DNA of 64,000 nucleotides, taken from contig CAWIDH010000032.1 in assembly GCA_963834855.1 (NCBI GenBank), positions 186,001 through 250,000 on the forward strand, written 5' to 3'. The DNA comes from DATJKD01 sp963834855 (GTDB lineage: Bacteria; Pseudomonadota; Gammaproteobacteria; Steroidobacterales; Steroidobacteraceae). The notes beneath the pieces are model-generated. The model saw nothing but the letters and a program-made list of their open reading frames with translations. It was not told the origin of the DNA and made no database searches. Made by a program: the position numbers and the translations under genes. This document shows, in pieces, positions 26,083-35,401 of the stretch; position 1 is the stretch's first letter, and the number at the start of each line of letters is the position of its first letter.

Positions 26083-28688
26083 CTATTCGCCCTGCGCGTG
26101 AGCCCGCTTCTTCGGGGCGCCGGCCCGCGAGGCGCGCTTGCGTGCCGCCTTCTTCCGCGGCGCAGGGCGTACGGCTGGCTTCGCCCCTGCGCGCGCGGGC
26201 TTCGCCACACCGGCCCCGTCAACGCCCGGGACCGTGTTGGCCGACACTGTCGTCTTCGCCGTCTTCGCCTTCGCGCCCTGCTTCTTGCGCGCTTTCGTGC
26301 CGGCGGTGGAATCCGGCACCGCATCCGGCTTCGGCGCGGCGGCGCTTTCCGCGGCCGCGGGCTTGCGGCCCCAGCGTCCGCGCCGCGGCGGGGCGGCCTC
26401 GAGCAGCGCCTTGCACTCCTCGAGCGTGAGGCTCTTCGGGTCGCGGTCCTTCGGGATCTTGCCGTTGCGCTTGCCGTCGGTGATGTACGGCCCGTAGCGA
26501 CCGTTCAGCACCTGGATGCCGGCCTCCGGGAACTCGCGGATGATCCGGTTGGCCTCCAGCTCCATCTTCTCGCGGATGAGCTGTCGTGCGCGCTCGAGCG
26601 TGATCGTGTACGGATCGTCATCCGGCTTGAGCGAGGCGTACTTCTTCGTGCCGTACTGCACGTACGGTCCGAAGCGGCCGATCGCGACCTTGATGGGGTG
26701 GCCGTCCTCGGTCTCGCCCACGATTCGCGGCAGCCTGAAGAGCTCCAGCGCCTCGGTGAGCGTGATCGTATCCATCCGCTGGTGCGGTCGCAGGCTCGCG
26801 AACTTCGGCTTGTCCTCGTCGTCACGCGTGCCGATCTGCGCGAACGCGCCGTAGCGGCCGTAGCGCACGCTCACCGGCTTGCCGGAGGCGGGATCCGTGC
26901 CGATCTCGCGCGCCATCGCGACGTCCTGCCGCGTGACGTTCTCGTCGACATCGGCGATCTGTGCGCTCAGGGATTCCCAGAACCGCTCGAGCACCGGCAC
27001 CCAGTCCTCCTCGCCGCGGGAAATGTTGTCGAGCTCGTCCTCCATCTCTGCGGTGAAGCCGTAGTCGACGTAGCGCTCGAAGTTCCCGGTGAGGAAACGG
27101 TTGACGATCTTGCCGAGGTCCGTCGGCACGAAACGCTTGCTCGTGAGCTCGCAGTACTTCTTGTAGAGCAGCGTCTGGATGATGCTCGCGTAGGTCGAGG
27201 GCCGGCCGATGCCGTGCTCCTCGAGCGCCTTGACGAGGCTCGCCTCGGAATACCGGGGCGGCGGCTCGGTGAAATGCTGCTCCGGGCGGATCTCGAGCAA
27301 CCGGACCCGGTCGCCGACCTCCATCGCGGGCAGCATGCGGTCGTTCTCGTCGTCCGACGCCTTGTCGTCGACGTCCTCGTGGTAGACGGCGAAGAAGCCG
27401 GGCTTGATCAGCGTCGAGCCATTGGCACGGAACACGTGCCCCTGGCCTGGTCGTTGCCCTGGCCCGCGGCGAGATCCACCGCCACGGTGTCGAACACGGC
27501 CGCCTCCATCTGGCTTGCCACGGCCCGCCGCCAGACGAGCGTGTAGAGCCGGTGCTCGTCGGGGTCGAGCCTGCCCGCGAGCTGCTCGGGTGTCCGCCCG
27601 GCGGAGGTCGGGCGCACGGCCTCGTGGGCCTCCTGTGCGTTCTTCGACTTCGTGCGGTAGGTGCGCGGCGCGTCGGGCACCGTGTCGGGCCCGTAGAGAC
27701 GCGCGATCGTGTCACGGATGTCGCGCACCGCCTCGACGGCGAGGTTCACGGAGTCGGTGCGCATGTAGGTGATGAGGCCTACGGGGCCCTCGCCGAAGTC
27801 CACGCCCTCGTACAGCCGCTGCGCGACGCGCATGGTGCGCTGCGCGCCAAAGCCGAGCTTGCGCGCGGCTTCCTGCTGCAGGGTGGAGGTCGTGAAGGGC
27901 GGCGCGGGATTGCGCTTGCGCTGTTTCTTCTCGACCTTCGCCACGGTGAGCGTCCCGCCGGCCGCCTGCGCGAGCGCCTGGCGTACTTCTTCGGCACGCG
28001 CCGCGGTCGTCACGGTGAACTGCTCGACCTTCTCGCCGCCGAACTCGATGAGACGGGCGGCGAACTGCTGTGCGTCCTTGTCCGCGAGCGCGTCGATCGT
28101 CCAGTATTCGCGCGCGACGAAGGCGGCGATCTCCTCCTCGCGCTCGCAGATCATGCGAAGCGCCGGGCTCTGCACGCGCCCTGCGGAGGCGCCCGAGAGG
28201 CCGGCCTTCTTCCACAGCAGCGGCGATAGGTTGAACCCGACCAGGTAGTCGAGCGCGCGCCGCGCGAGGTAAGCCTTGACGAGCTCCTGGGAAATCTCGC
28301 GCGGCTGCTCCACGGCTTCCTGGACGGCGTTGCGCGTGATCTCGTAGAAGACGCTGCGGTGCACGCTCTTGCCGTCGAGCACGCCCGCGTCCTTGAGCAG
28401 CTCGTAGAGGTGCCAGGAGATCGCCTCGCCTTCGCGGTCGGGGTCGGTCGAGAGATAGAGCGCGTCGGCCTTCTTCACCGCGCGCGCGATCGCGTCGACG
28501 TGCTTGCGGTTCTTGTCGATGAGCTCCCAGCGCATCGCGAAGCTCCGCGACGGGTCCACCGCGCCTTCCTTCGGCACCAGGTCGCGCACGTGGCCGTAGG
28601 AGGCCATCACCTCGAAGTCCTTGCCCAGGTACTTCTTGATGGTCTTGGCCTTGGCCGGCGACTCGACGATGACGATATTTCTGGTCAA
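26083..28688 (-). CDS. topA: DNA topoisomerase I, frameshifted, TTG start
   Basis: TopA relaxes negative supercoils. NIVIVESPAKAKTIKKYLG opens the Toprim domain (DPDREGEAISWHL carries the acidic metal ligands). The active-site Tyr is in LITYMRTDSVNL, and the C-terminal part carries topo-C repeats (YGRYGAFAQIG, IGRFGPYVQYGTKKYASL, NGRYGPYITDGKRNGKIP). The last about 110 residues are a Lys/Ala/Pro-rich basic tail. The first codon is TTG (TTGACCAGA) with GGAG upstream. The frame breaks at a G-run at 27438-27442, joining AAGQGNDQ to HVFRANGSTLIKPGF. An essential gene, so the break is probably error. Confidence 0.93.
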
Positions 28689-28704
28689 AAAAACTCCAAC
28701 CCAG

Positions 28705-28733
28705 AAAAAATCAAGCCGCGGTGGGCCGCGGCT
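28705..28733 (-). terminator. Intrinsic terminator between smg and topA
   Basis: On the minus strand AGCCGCGG and CCGCGGCT form an 8-bp stem with loop CCCA, followed by TGATTTTTT. It lies between the smg stop and the topA start, so topA may rely partly on read-through or its own promoter. Confidence 0.65.
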
Positions 28734-28758
28734 GTGGGTCCGTGCACGGCGGCGACGC

Positions 28759-29238
28759 TCAATGGATGGCCCCGCTGCGGTCCTCGAACACCAGGTCCTC
28801 CATGCGCGAATACGCGGTTTCCTGCCCCGGCTGACTGAACAGCACCATCAGCACGACCCACTTCAGCTTCTCGATGTCGATCTCATCGCCATCGAGAGCC
28901 ATCAACCGGTCGATCACGCGCTCCCGCTGGGCGGGCGAGAGAATTCCGACGTGTTCGAGGTGCACGAGGTAGCCGCGGCAATCGGTGTCGAGGCGCGCCT
29001 GCTCGAGAGCGTCGAACACGCGGATCGCGCGCCCGTTGGACACGAACTCGCCCCGCTCCGGATCCGCGGCGAGCTCCTCGACCCAGGCGAGCGCCCGCTC
29101 GACTTCCGACGTCGGAAAACCCGCCCGTTCGAGCTCCTGCGTCAGCGTGTCGCGATCGGGCTCGAAGCCCTCGTCCAGCTCGCCATCGAAGTAGTTCTCG
29201 AACAGGTAGATCAGGATGTCGAGGACGCTTTCCTTCAT
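28759..29238 (-). CDS. smg: Smg family protein (DUF494)
   Basis: The 159-residue protein matches Smg: MKESVLDILIYLFENYFDGE at the start, a middle GFPTSEVERALAWVEEL and the end VVLMVLFSQPGQETAYSRMEDLVF. Smg is conserved between dprA and topA in gammaproteobacteria; its biochemical role is not established. The start overlaps the dprA stop by four bases (ATGA). Confidence 0.92.
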   Translation of the reverse strand: MKESVLDILIYLFENYFDGELDEGFEPDRDTLTQELERAGFPTSEVERALAWVEELAADPERGEFVSNGRAIRVFDALEQARLDTDCRGYLVHLEHVGILSPAQRERVIDRLMALDGDEIDIEKLKWVVLMVLFSQPGQETAYSRMEDLVFEDRSGAIH

Positions 29239-30356
29239 TCCTGTTTCCCCGGCAGCCGCCGGCAGAATACCCCGCCGTGCTGCTGTTCGACCTGCCCCTC
29301 GAGTTCGAGGATGAGCAGCATCGAAGCCACCGCATCGGTCCGCAGGCCCGTCCGCGACACGAGTGCATCGACGCTGGCCGGCCCGAAGCCGAGCGCATCT
29401 AACAGGATTTCATACTCCTTGTCCAACACCGGCCCGGTTTCCGCTGGCCCATCAGGCGTTTCGGCACGGACGCCCTCATGATGAAGACCATCGAGCAGGG
29501 CACCGAGTTCCGTGAAAATGTCGTCGGCGCTTTCGACGAGCTTGGCGCCCTGCCGAATCAGGCGGTGGCAGCCGCGGGACAGCGGGCTGTGGATCGAGCC
29601 CGGGATGGCGAACACCTCGCGTCCCTGCTCCGCCGCGAGCCGCGCCGTGATCAGCGAGCCGCTGGCGAGCGCGGCCTCGACGACCAGTGTGCCGACCGAG
29701 AGCCCGCTGATGATGCGGTTGCGTCGCGGGAAGTGCTCGGGCAGCGGCGGCACGCCGGTGGGAAACTCCGTTACGAGCGCGCCGTGCGCGATGATCTCGC
29801 GTGCGAGCGAATCGTGCTCGCGCGGATAGACCTGGTCCGGCCCGCAGCCCTGCACTGCGATCGTCCGGCCGTCGCCGCGCAGTGCACCGCGATGACTCGC
29901 CGCGTCGATGCCGAGCGCGAGCCCGCTCGTGATCGCGAGCCCCGCGTGCGCGAGGTGCCGCGCGAACTGCTCGGCGGTGTCGCGGCCGATAGCGGTCGGG
30001 CTGCGCGCACCGACCATCGCGAGCTGCGGCAGGCCAATTGCAGCCGCATCGCCCTCGACGAAGAGCACGAGCGGCGCGTCCGCGATCGTCGCGAGAAGCG
30101 GCGGGTAGGCGGCCGTGCCGAAGCACACGAGCCGGCGCCCTTCGCCCGCGAGCCAGCGCTCGTCGTTCGCAATGCCCGCCGCATCGGGCGACTTGAGCGC
30201 GTCGACGGCCTGGGGCGACAGGCCGAGTGCCGCGAGCGCCGCCCGGGACTCACGCAGGAGCGTGGTGGGATCCTCGCGCGCGGGCCCGGCCGGCAACCGG
30301 CCGGCGTGCAGGCCGGGCACGCGGGCCAGCACCAGCCACGGATTCACATCGCCCAT
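29235..30356 (-). CDS. dprA: DNA-processing protein A
   Basis: DprA loads RecA on incoming single-stranded DNA during transformation. The Rossmann-like core is intact: LAMVGARSPTAIGRDTAEQF, ITSGLALGIDAASHRGAL, QGCGPDQVYPREHDSLA, EFPTGVPPLPEHFPRRNRII and SVGTLVVEAALASGSLITARLAAEQGREVFAIPGS. A C-terminal winged-helix-like domain (about 290-373) follows. At 373 residues it is of normal length. It is co-transcribed with smg and follows the LysM gene. Confidence 0.95.
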   Translation of the reverse strand: MGDVNPWLVLARVPGLHAGRLPAGPAREDPTTLLRESRAALAALGLSPQAVDALKSPDAAGIANDERWLAGEGRRLVCFGTAAYPPLLATIADAPLVLFVEGDAAAIGLPQLAMVGARSPTAIGRDTAEQFARHLAHAGLAITSGLALGIDAASHRGALRGDGRTIAVQGCGPDQVYPREHDSLAREIIAHGALVTEFPTGVPPLPEHFPRRNRIISGLSVGTLVVEAALASGSLITARLAAEQGREVFAIPGSIHSPLSRGCHRLIRQGAKLVESADDIFTELGALLDGLHHEGVRAETPDGPAETGPVLDKEYEILLDALGFGPASVDALVSRTGLRTDAVASMLLILELEGQVEQQHGGVFCRRLPGKQE

Positions 30357-30364
30357 AACGCGAA

Positions 30365-30395
30365 GAGCCTACCGGGAATCGCGCCCGGCAGGCTC
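30365..30395. terminator. Hairpin between LysM gene and dprA
   Basis: GAGCCT-A-CCGGG and CCCGG-C-AGGCTC pair across a 7-base loop. It is stable and just after the LysM stop, but has no T-run on either strand, so it may be attenuation or a processing site. Confidence 0.4.
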
Positions 30396-30444
30396 CTCGA
30401 GTATCGACGCTCTTTGCGTGTCTTGCTTGCGCGCGCCGGCTTCC

Positions 30445-31650
30445 TCAGGCGCCGAAGTCGGCGACGAGGCCGGTGTCGCGATGACCGACGCTCGGATGCT
30501 TGATGTAATCACCGACGCGCATGTCGACCGTGCTTTCCATCACGACGCCGTAGCTCATCCGGTCGTGTACCTTGAAGAGCAGCAGCGTACCGCTGCGCTC
30601 GGTCGGCAGCCGCACCTTCTGATAGTTGGTCGACATGGTGCGCCAGGTGGAGCTCTGGTCGTAGCGGTCGCGGACCTGTTCGCCGCGCGCAAAGATGCCG
30701 ACCGCGTTGCCCGGGACGAGACCGTCGCGCGCACCGCGGTTGATCGCGAGGACCTGGAAGCGGCCCGCGACGTATACGCCGTCGACGACCGCGATCACCT
30801 GGCCGTCGAGGTCCGCCTTGGAGGGCGCGCTCGGGACGAAGTCCGGACCGATGTCGGTTTCCGCGGGGAACAGCTTGTCGCCCTGCAGGATCTCGCGGCC
30901 CACCTCGACGACGCGCATGTGCGCGAGTGACTTCCTGTCATCGCCGGTGTTGTCGATGACCTGCGCCGTGCCGGCGTAGTGACCGATGTAGCCGAGCAGG
31001 TCGCCGTCGTCCGGGTCGCGCAGCTTCTCGCCGACGTTGACGATCGTGTAGCGCGCACCGGCCGGCGGCTCCTCGAGCCCGCGGCCGTACACCTCGTTCT
31101 CGCTCGAGCCGATGATGTGGCGGTCGCGGATGCCGACCACGTAGGGCCGCTCCCTGACGTCGTCCTTGGTGAGCACCTGCGGCCGGCCGACGAAGGTCAT
31201 CAGCAGGTCGTAGGGAATCGCACGCACCGCATCGGTGAGCGGCTGCGACCGCACCTGGGGCGAGAGCCGCACGTCGCCCGCGCGACCGACCATCACGCGC
31301 GGACGCCCGTCGACGTAGACCAGGTGCAGCACGTCGCCGGGGTAGATCAGGTGCGGGTTCTGGATCGCCGGATTGACGTACCAGATCTCCGGCCAGTACC
31401 AGGGGTCGCGCAGGAAGACGGCCGAGATGTCCCACAGCGTGTCGCCCCGCTTGACGACATAGGTATCCGGGGCCTCGGGCGCGAGCGGCACCGACATGGA
31501 CTGGCCGGAGGCTTCGTCCTGGGCCAGGGAGGGCGTCGACGCACCCAATGCGAGTCCGAGGCAGGCGCCGGCCAAGGCCAGGGCGCAAGACCTTCGGCGG
31601 CGGGCTCTGGCGTGCGAACGATCGGGGTTCTGGCGTGGGTGACGATCCAT
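30445..31650 (-). CDS. Exported LysM peptidoglycan-binding protein
   Basis: The 401-residue protein has an arginine-rich n-region and signal peptide ending TPSLAQDE. A LysM domain follows (DTYVVKRGDTLWDISAVFLRDPWYWPEIWYVNP with IYPGDVLHL) and a long C-terminal domain of unknown function rich in beta structure. The gene order LysM-dprA-smg-topA is common in gammaproteobacteria. The ATG at 31650 has GGAG eight bases upstream. It is divergent from def. Confidence 0.9.
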   Translation of the reverse strand: MDRHPRQNPDRSHARARRRRSCALALAGACLGLALGASTPSLAQDEASGQSMSVPLAPEAPDTYVVKRGDTLWDISAVFLRDPWYWPEIWYVNPAIQNPHLIYPGDVLHLVYVDGRPRVMVGRAGDVRLSPQVRSQPLTDAVRAIPYDLLMTFVGRPQVLTKDDVRERPYVVGIRDRHIIGSSENEVYGRGLEEPPAGARYTIVNVGEKLRDPDDGDLLGYIGHYAGTAQVIDNTGDDRKSLAHMRVVEVGREILQGDKLFPAETDIGPDFVPSAPSKADLDGQVIAVVDGVYVAGRFQVLAINRGARDGLVPGNAVGIFARGEQVRDRYDQSSTWRTMSTNYQKVRLPTERSGTLLLFKVHDRMSYGVVMESTVDMRVGDYIKHPSVGHRDTGLVADFGA

Positions 31651-31688
31651 CCCTTTTGCTCCGGGTGTCAGGGTCGCGACCATCGCCT

Positions 31689-31735
31689 TATAATCTGCCC
31701 GTGCGCGGGGCTGCTGCCGACTGAGTCTCAGTCGG
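31689..31735 (+). promoter_or_regulatory. Candidate def promoter and leader hairpin
   Basis: TATAAT occurs at 31689-31694 in the divergent gap, with only a weak -35 (TGTCAG, 17 bases upstream). A perfect 8-bp hairpin, CCGACTGA-GTC-TCAGTCGG, follows at 31717-31735, inside a leader of almost 190 bases before def. The hairpin has no T-run. Confidence 0.4.
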
Positions 31736-31891
31736 GACCGTCCGCTGGATGGCGAAGGAATCCAGGGTGGTTCGGGTGGTCTGTAAGTTCAAGCGCCGCT
31801 TAACTTTAGCAGCATTTCCGCAGAAAGTGGGCGAGTCCCGGGACCGCCCGGTTACGGTAATTTGACGCCGGTCGCAGGTTTGAATCGAAGC

Positions 31892-32437
31892 ATGGCAGTT
31901 CTCACGATACTGGAGTACCCCGACCCGCGGCTTCGCACCAGGGCGAAGCCCGTGTCGGTGGTGGATGCGCGCATCCGCCGCCTGATCGACGACATGCTGG
32001 AAACCATGTACGCGGCGCCGGGCGTCGGGCTGGCGGCCACCCAGGTAAACGTCCACGAGCGCGTGCTCGTGCTCGACGTCACCCAGGATCGCAGCCAGCC
32101 GATGGCCTTTATCAACCCCGAGATCACCGCTCGCGAGGGCGCGGCGGAAGGCGAGGAAGGCTGCCTGTCGGTGCCCGGCGTGTTCGACGTGGTGGACCGC
32201 GCGGCGCGCATCACGGTCCGCGCGCTCGACCGCGACGGCAAGCCCTTCGAGCTCGAAGCCGAGGGGCTCCTCGCCGTGTGCGTCCAGCACGAGATGGACC
32301 ACCTCGAGGGCAAGCTCTTCGTCGACTACCTCTCCGAGCTCAAGCGCACACGCATCCGCAAGAAGCTCGAGAAGGAGCGCCGCGAGCGCGAATCCGGCGC
32401 ACCCGTGCGCGAGCGCCCGCGCGTCCCCGTCATCTGA
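31892..32437 (+). CDS. def: Peptide deformylase
   Basis: Def removes formyl groups from new proteins. The three signatures are exact: GVGLAATQ (motif 1), EGCLSVP (motif 2, metal Cys) and CVQHEMDHLEGKLFVDYLS (motif 3, HExxH). The 181-residue length is normal, with a basic C-terminal tail. The ATG at 31892 begins MAVLTILEYPDPRLR, the family start; an earlier in-frame ATG is not conserved. A palindromic repeat cluster begins right at the stop codon. Confidence 0.96.
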   Translation: MAVLTILEYPDPRLRTRAKPVSVVDARIRRLIDDMLETMYAAPGVGLAATQVNVHERVLVLDVTQDRSQPMAFINPEITAREGAAEGEEGCLSVPGVFDVVDRAARITVRALDRDGKPFELEAEGLLAVCVQHEMDHLEGKLFVDYLSELKRTRIRKKLEKERRERESGAPVRERPRVPVI

Positions 32438-32548
32438 AAATTGGCTCGGAGCCATTTTCTTTCCAGTTGATCCATCGTGAGCCATTATCGGGAAAATGGC
32501 TCCGAGCCATTTTCCGATTGACCTAAATTGGCTCCGAGCCATTTTTCC
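32436..32548. repeat. Cluster of three palindromic repeats between def and fmt
   Basis: Copies are at 32436-32460, 32491-32515 and 32524-32548. The middle copy, GGAAAATGGCTC-C-GAGCCATTTTCC, has perfect 12-bp arms around one base. The third covers the likely TTG start of fmt. A partial fourth (GTGAGCCATTATC) lies near 32477. Confidence 0.8.
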
Positions 32549-33469
32549 ATCGTGTTTGCGGGGACGCCGGCGTTCGCGGTGCCGGCGCTCGATGCCCTGC
32601 ACGCGGCGGGTCATCGGGTGCGAGCGGTGTATTCGCAGCCAGACCGTCCCGCCGGTCGCGGGCGCGTGATCACTGCGGGGCCGGTCAAGCAGCGCGCGAT
32701 GTCGCTGGGCATCCCGTTGGAGCAGCCGGCGACGCTTCGGTCGGAAGAAGCGCTCGTGCGCCTGCGCGGCTACGAGCCGGACCTGATGGTGGTCGTCGCT
32801 TACGGCCTCATCCTGCCGCCGGCGGTGCTCGAGATACCGCGCCTCGGTTGCCTCAACATCCACGCGTCGCTGCTGCCGCGCTGGCGCGGCGCGGCGCCGA
32901 TCCCGCGCGCGATCGAGGCGGGCGACCTCGAGACGGGCATCACCATCATGAAGATGGACGCCGGACTCGACACGGGACCGATGCTGCTCGTGAGGCGCAC
33001 GCCAATCGGGGAACGCGAGACCGCGGCTTCCCTGCACGACCGCCTCGCCGCGCTCGGCGCGACGGCCGTGGTCGAGGCGATCGCCGAGTGGCGCGACGGC
33101 CGCATCGCACCGCAGCCGCAGCCCGCCGAGGGCGCGAGCTACGCAGCGAAGATCGAACGACACGAGGCAACCATCGACTGGTCGCGGAGCGCCCAGGAGC
33201 TCGACCGGCAGGTGCGGGCGCTCAATCCGCGCCCCGTCGCGGAGACGACGTGGTCGGGCCGGCAGCTGCGGATCTGGGAAGCGCAGCCGGTTCCGCGCAC
33301 GGTCGACGCCGCGCCCGGCCAGGTGCTCGAGGCCGGCGCGGGGCTCACGATCGCCTGTGGGCAGGGTGCTCTGCAGATCGAGCGTGTGCAGCTCGCGGGC
33401 CGGCGCGCGATGAGCGCCGCTGAATTCGGCAACGCGCATGCGCTCGCGGGCGCGCGGATGGGGACTTGA
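32528..33469 (+). CDS. fmt: Methionyl-tRNA formyltransferase, start inside a repeat
   Basis: Fmt formylates initiator Met-tRNA. IVFAGTPAFAVPALDAL, LNIHASLLPRWRGAAPIPRAIEAGD and ETGITIMKMDAGLDTGPML are the formyl-THF and catalytic blocks (Asn-His-Asp with SLLPRWRG). Known Fmt proteins begin one or two residues before IVFAGTP. Here the sequence before it is the palindromic repeat, giving MAPSHFSIVFAGTP from TTG 32528. A GTG at IVF is the only other option and would cut the first strand. The stop overlaps rsmB (TTGA). Confidence 0.93.
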   Translation: MAPSHFSIVFAGTPAFAVPALDALHAAGHRVRAVYSQPDRPAGRGRVITAGPVKQRAMSLGIPLEQPATLRSEEALVRLRGYEPDLMVVVAYGLILPPAVLEIPRLGCLNIHASLLPRWRGAAPIPRAIEAGDLETGITIMKMDAGLDTGPMLLVRRTPIGERETAASLHDRLAALGATAVVEAIAEWRDGRIAPQPQPAEGASYAAKIERHEATIDWSRSAQELDRQVRALNPRPVAETTWSGRQLRIWEAQPVPRTVDAAPGQVLEAGAGLTIACGQGALQIERVQLAGRRAMSAAEFGNAHALAGARMGT

Positions 33470-34798
33470 GCACGGCAGCGCCGACGCCGGCCCGGATCCG
33501 CGCGGCCGCGGCGCAGTGGGTCGCCGAGGTTGCCGATCGCGGCCGCTCGCTCGAGGAGCTGCTCGCAGGCGACACCGACGAGGGATCCGCGCGCGGGCTC
33601 AAGCGCTCGCTCACCTACGGTACGCTGCGCTGGCACTTCCGGCTGCACGCGATCCTGGCACAGCTCGCCGACCGCCCGCCCGACAAGCTCGCGCCGACCC
33701 TGCGTGCCCTGCTCGAGGTCGGTCTCTACCAGCTCCTGTCCGGCGAGGTTGCCGAGCATGCGGCCGTGGCCGAGACCGTGGGTGCCGCCCGCGAGCTCGG
33801 CCATGCGCGCGCCGCCGGGTTCGTAAACGCCGTGCTGCGCCGCTTCCAGCGCGAGCGCAGCGCGATCCTGCGCGAAGGTGGATGCGGACATCGCGACGCG
33901 CACGGCGCATCCGCTGTGGCTCGCGACCGCGATCGCGCGTGACTGGCCCGGCCAGGATGAGGCGATCCTCGAGGCGAACAACGCGCATCCGCCGCTCTGG
34001 CTGCGCGTCAACCGGATGCGGGCGGGGATCGACGAAGCGCAGGGCGCGCTCGAAGCCGCCGGCTTCCGTTGCCATCGCGAGCCACTCGCGCCCGATGCGC
34101 TCAAGGTCGAGCCGGCCGCGGACGTACGCTCGTTGCCGGGCTTCGCCGAGGGGCGCGTGTCGGTGCAGGACGCGGCGGCGCAGCTCGCCGTCGAGCTGCT
34201 CGCGGCGCGCGCCGGGGATCGAATCCTCGATGCCTGCGCGGCCCCGGGCGGCAAGACCTGTCACCTGCTCGAGCGCACGGGCGGCGCAGCGCAGGTCACT
34301 GCCGTCGATTCCTCGCCCGCGCGGCTCGAGCGCGTCCGCGCGAACCTCGACCGCCTGGGACTGGCCGCGACCCTGGTCGCGGGCGATGCGCTGCGCCCGG
34401 ATGCCTGGTGGGATGGCCGGCCCTTCGATCGCGTCCTGCTCGACGTGCCGTGCTCGGCGACCGGCGTGATCCGACGCCATCCGGACATCAAGCTGCTCAG
34501 GCGTCCGGGGGACGTGCCGCCGATGGCCCGCCGACAGCGGGCGATGCTCGACGCGCTCTGGCCGCTGCTCAGGCCTGGTGGACGCTTCCTGTATACGAGC
34601 TGCTCGGTGCTCACGGCCGAGAACGGCGAGGTGGTGAGGGGCTTTCTCGAGGCAACCCCCGCCGCCTCCGATGCAACCTCGGCAGCGGCCGCCGGGTGGC
34701 CAGGGCGCCGGAATATGACCGGTCCCGGGTACCAGCGGCTCCCCGGTGAGGCCGACATGGACGGCTTCTATTATGCTTGCCTCGACAAGCAGGACTGA
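33466..34798 (+). CDS. rsmB: 16S rRNA (cytosine967-C5)-methyltransferase, one-base insertion
   Basis: RsmB has an N-terminal NusB-like domain (GRSLEELLAG, LRWHFRLHAILAQL, YQLLSGEVAEHAAVAETVGAARELG, GFVNAVLRRF) and a C-terminal SAM methyltransferase. The methyltransferase shows DACAAPGGKTCHLLE, LDVPCSATGVIRRHPDIK with the catalytic Cys, and YTSCSVLTAENGEV with the second Cys. The two halves are in different frames: at about 33881 GAAGGTGG should be GAAGTGG, restoring REVDADIATRTAHP. The length is 3n+1. The TTG start overlaps the fmt stop. Confidence 0.93.
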
Positions 34799-34801
34799 CC
34801 G

Positions 34802-35401
34802 TTGGAATTCAGCCACAGCCGGATCGGGGTCGCGCGCCGAAGACCGCCTTTTGCGGGGCTCTGCGGCTGGGTGGTGCTGTGTTTTCTTGCAACGTCGCCC
34901 GCGCACGCCCAGACCTCGCTCATCGTCCGGGATGCGGAGCTCAAGCTCGGCGAGAACGTCTACGAGCTCGACGCGTACGTGGTGATCGACCTTGCCGAGG
35001 AGGCGCGGCAGGCGATCGACGGCGGGCTCACGATGCGGCTCGACTACGAGATCGCCATCAGCCGGATCCGCAATTACCTGCCGGACGACGGCATCGCATT
35101 GCTGGTGCAGAGCTACGAGCTCAACTACCACGCCCTGAGCCAGCGCTACCTGCTGCGCAACCTCAACACCAGCGAGCAGTTCGACTTCGGCTCGCTGCGC
35201 GCCGCGCTCGATCGCCTCGCGGAGATCCGCAGCCTGCCGGTGATCGACTCGAACCTGCTGCCGGCGGGCGCCGAATACAACGTGCGTCTGCGCGCCGTGC
35301 TCGACATGGGGGGGACGCCGGCCGCGCTGAAGTGGCTCTTGTTCTGGACCGAGGACTGGGGATCCGCAAGCAGGTGGTATTCATGGACGCTGCGTCCCTG
35401 A
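34802..35401 (+). CDS. DUF4390 exported protein
   Basis: The 199-residue protein has a signal peptide (VVLCFLATSPAHAQ) and the DUF4390 pattern, LIVRDAELKLGENVYELDAYVVIDLAEEARQAIDGGL, ending in a Trp-rich WLLFWTEDWGSASRWYSWTL. Function is unknown, but the gene is regularly placed between rsmB and ntrY. The start is TTG 34802, and the end overlaps ntrY by 19 bases. Confidence 0.85.
   Translation: MEFSHSRIGVARRRPPFAGLCGWVVLCFLATSPAHAQTSLIVRDAELKLGENVYELDAYVVIDLAEEARQAIDGGLTMRLDYEIAISRIRNYLPDDGIALLVQSYELNYHALSQRYLLRNLNTSEQFDFGSLRAALDRLAEIRSLPVIDSNLLPAGAEYNVRLRAVLDMGGTPAALKWLLFWTEDWGSASRWYSWTLRP

Noticed and set aside
27438..27442. Programmed frameshift in topA
   Set aside because: Similar single-base breaks occur in many unrelated genes nearby; no slippery heptamer with a pseudoknot is apparent.
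32436..32548. Three close repeats as a possible CRISPR
   Set aside because: Copies are palindromic, unequal in sequence and spacing, have no unique spacers of constant size and also occur singly elsewhere.
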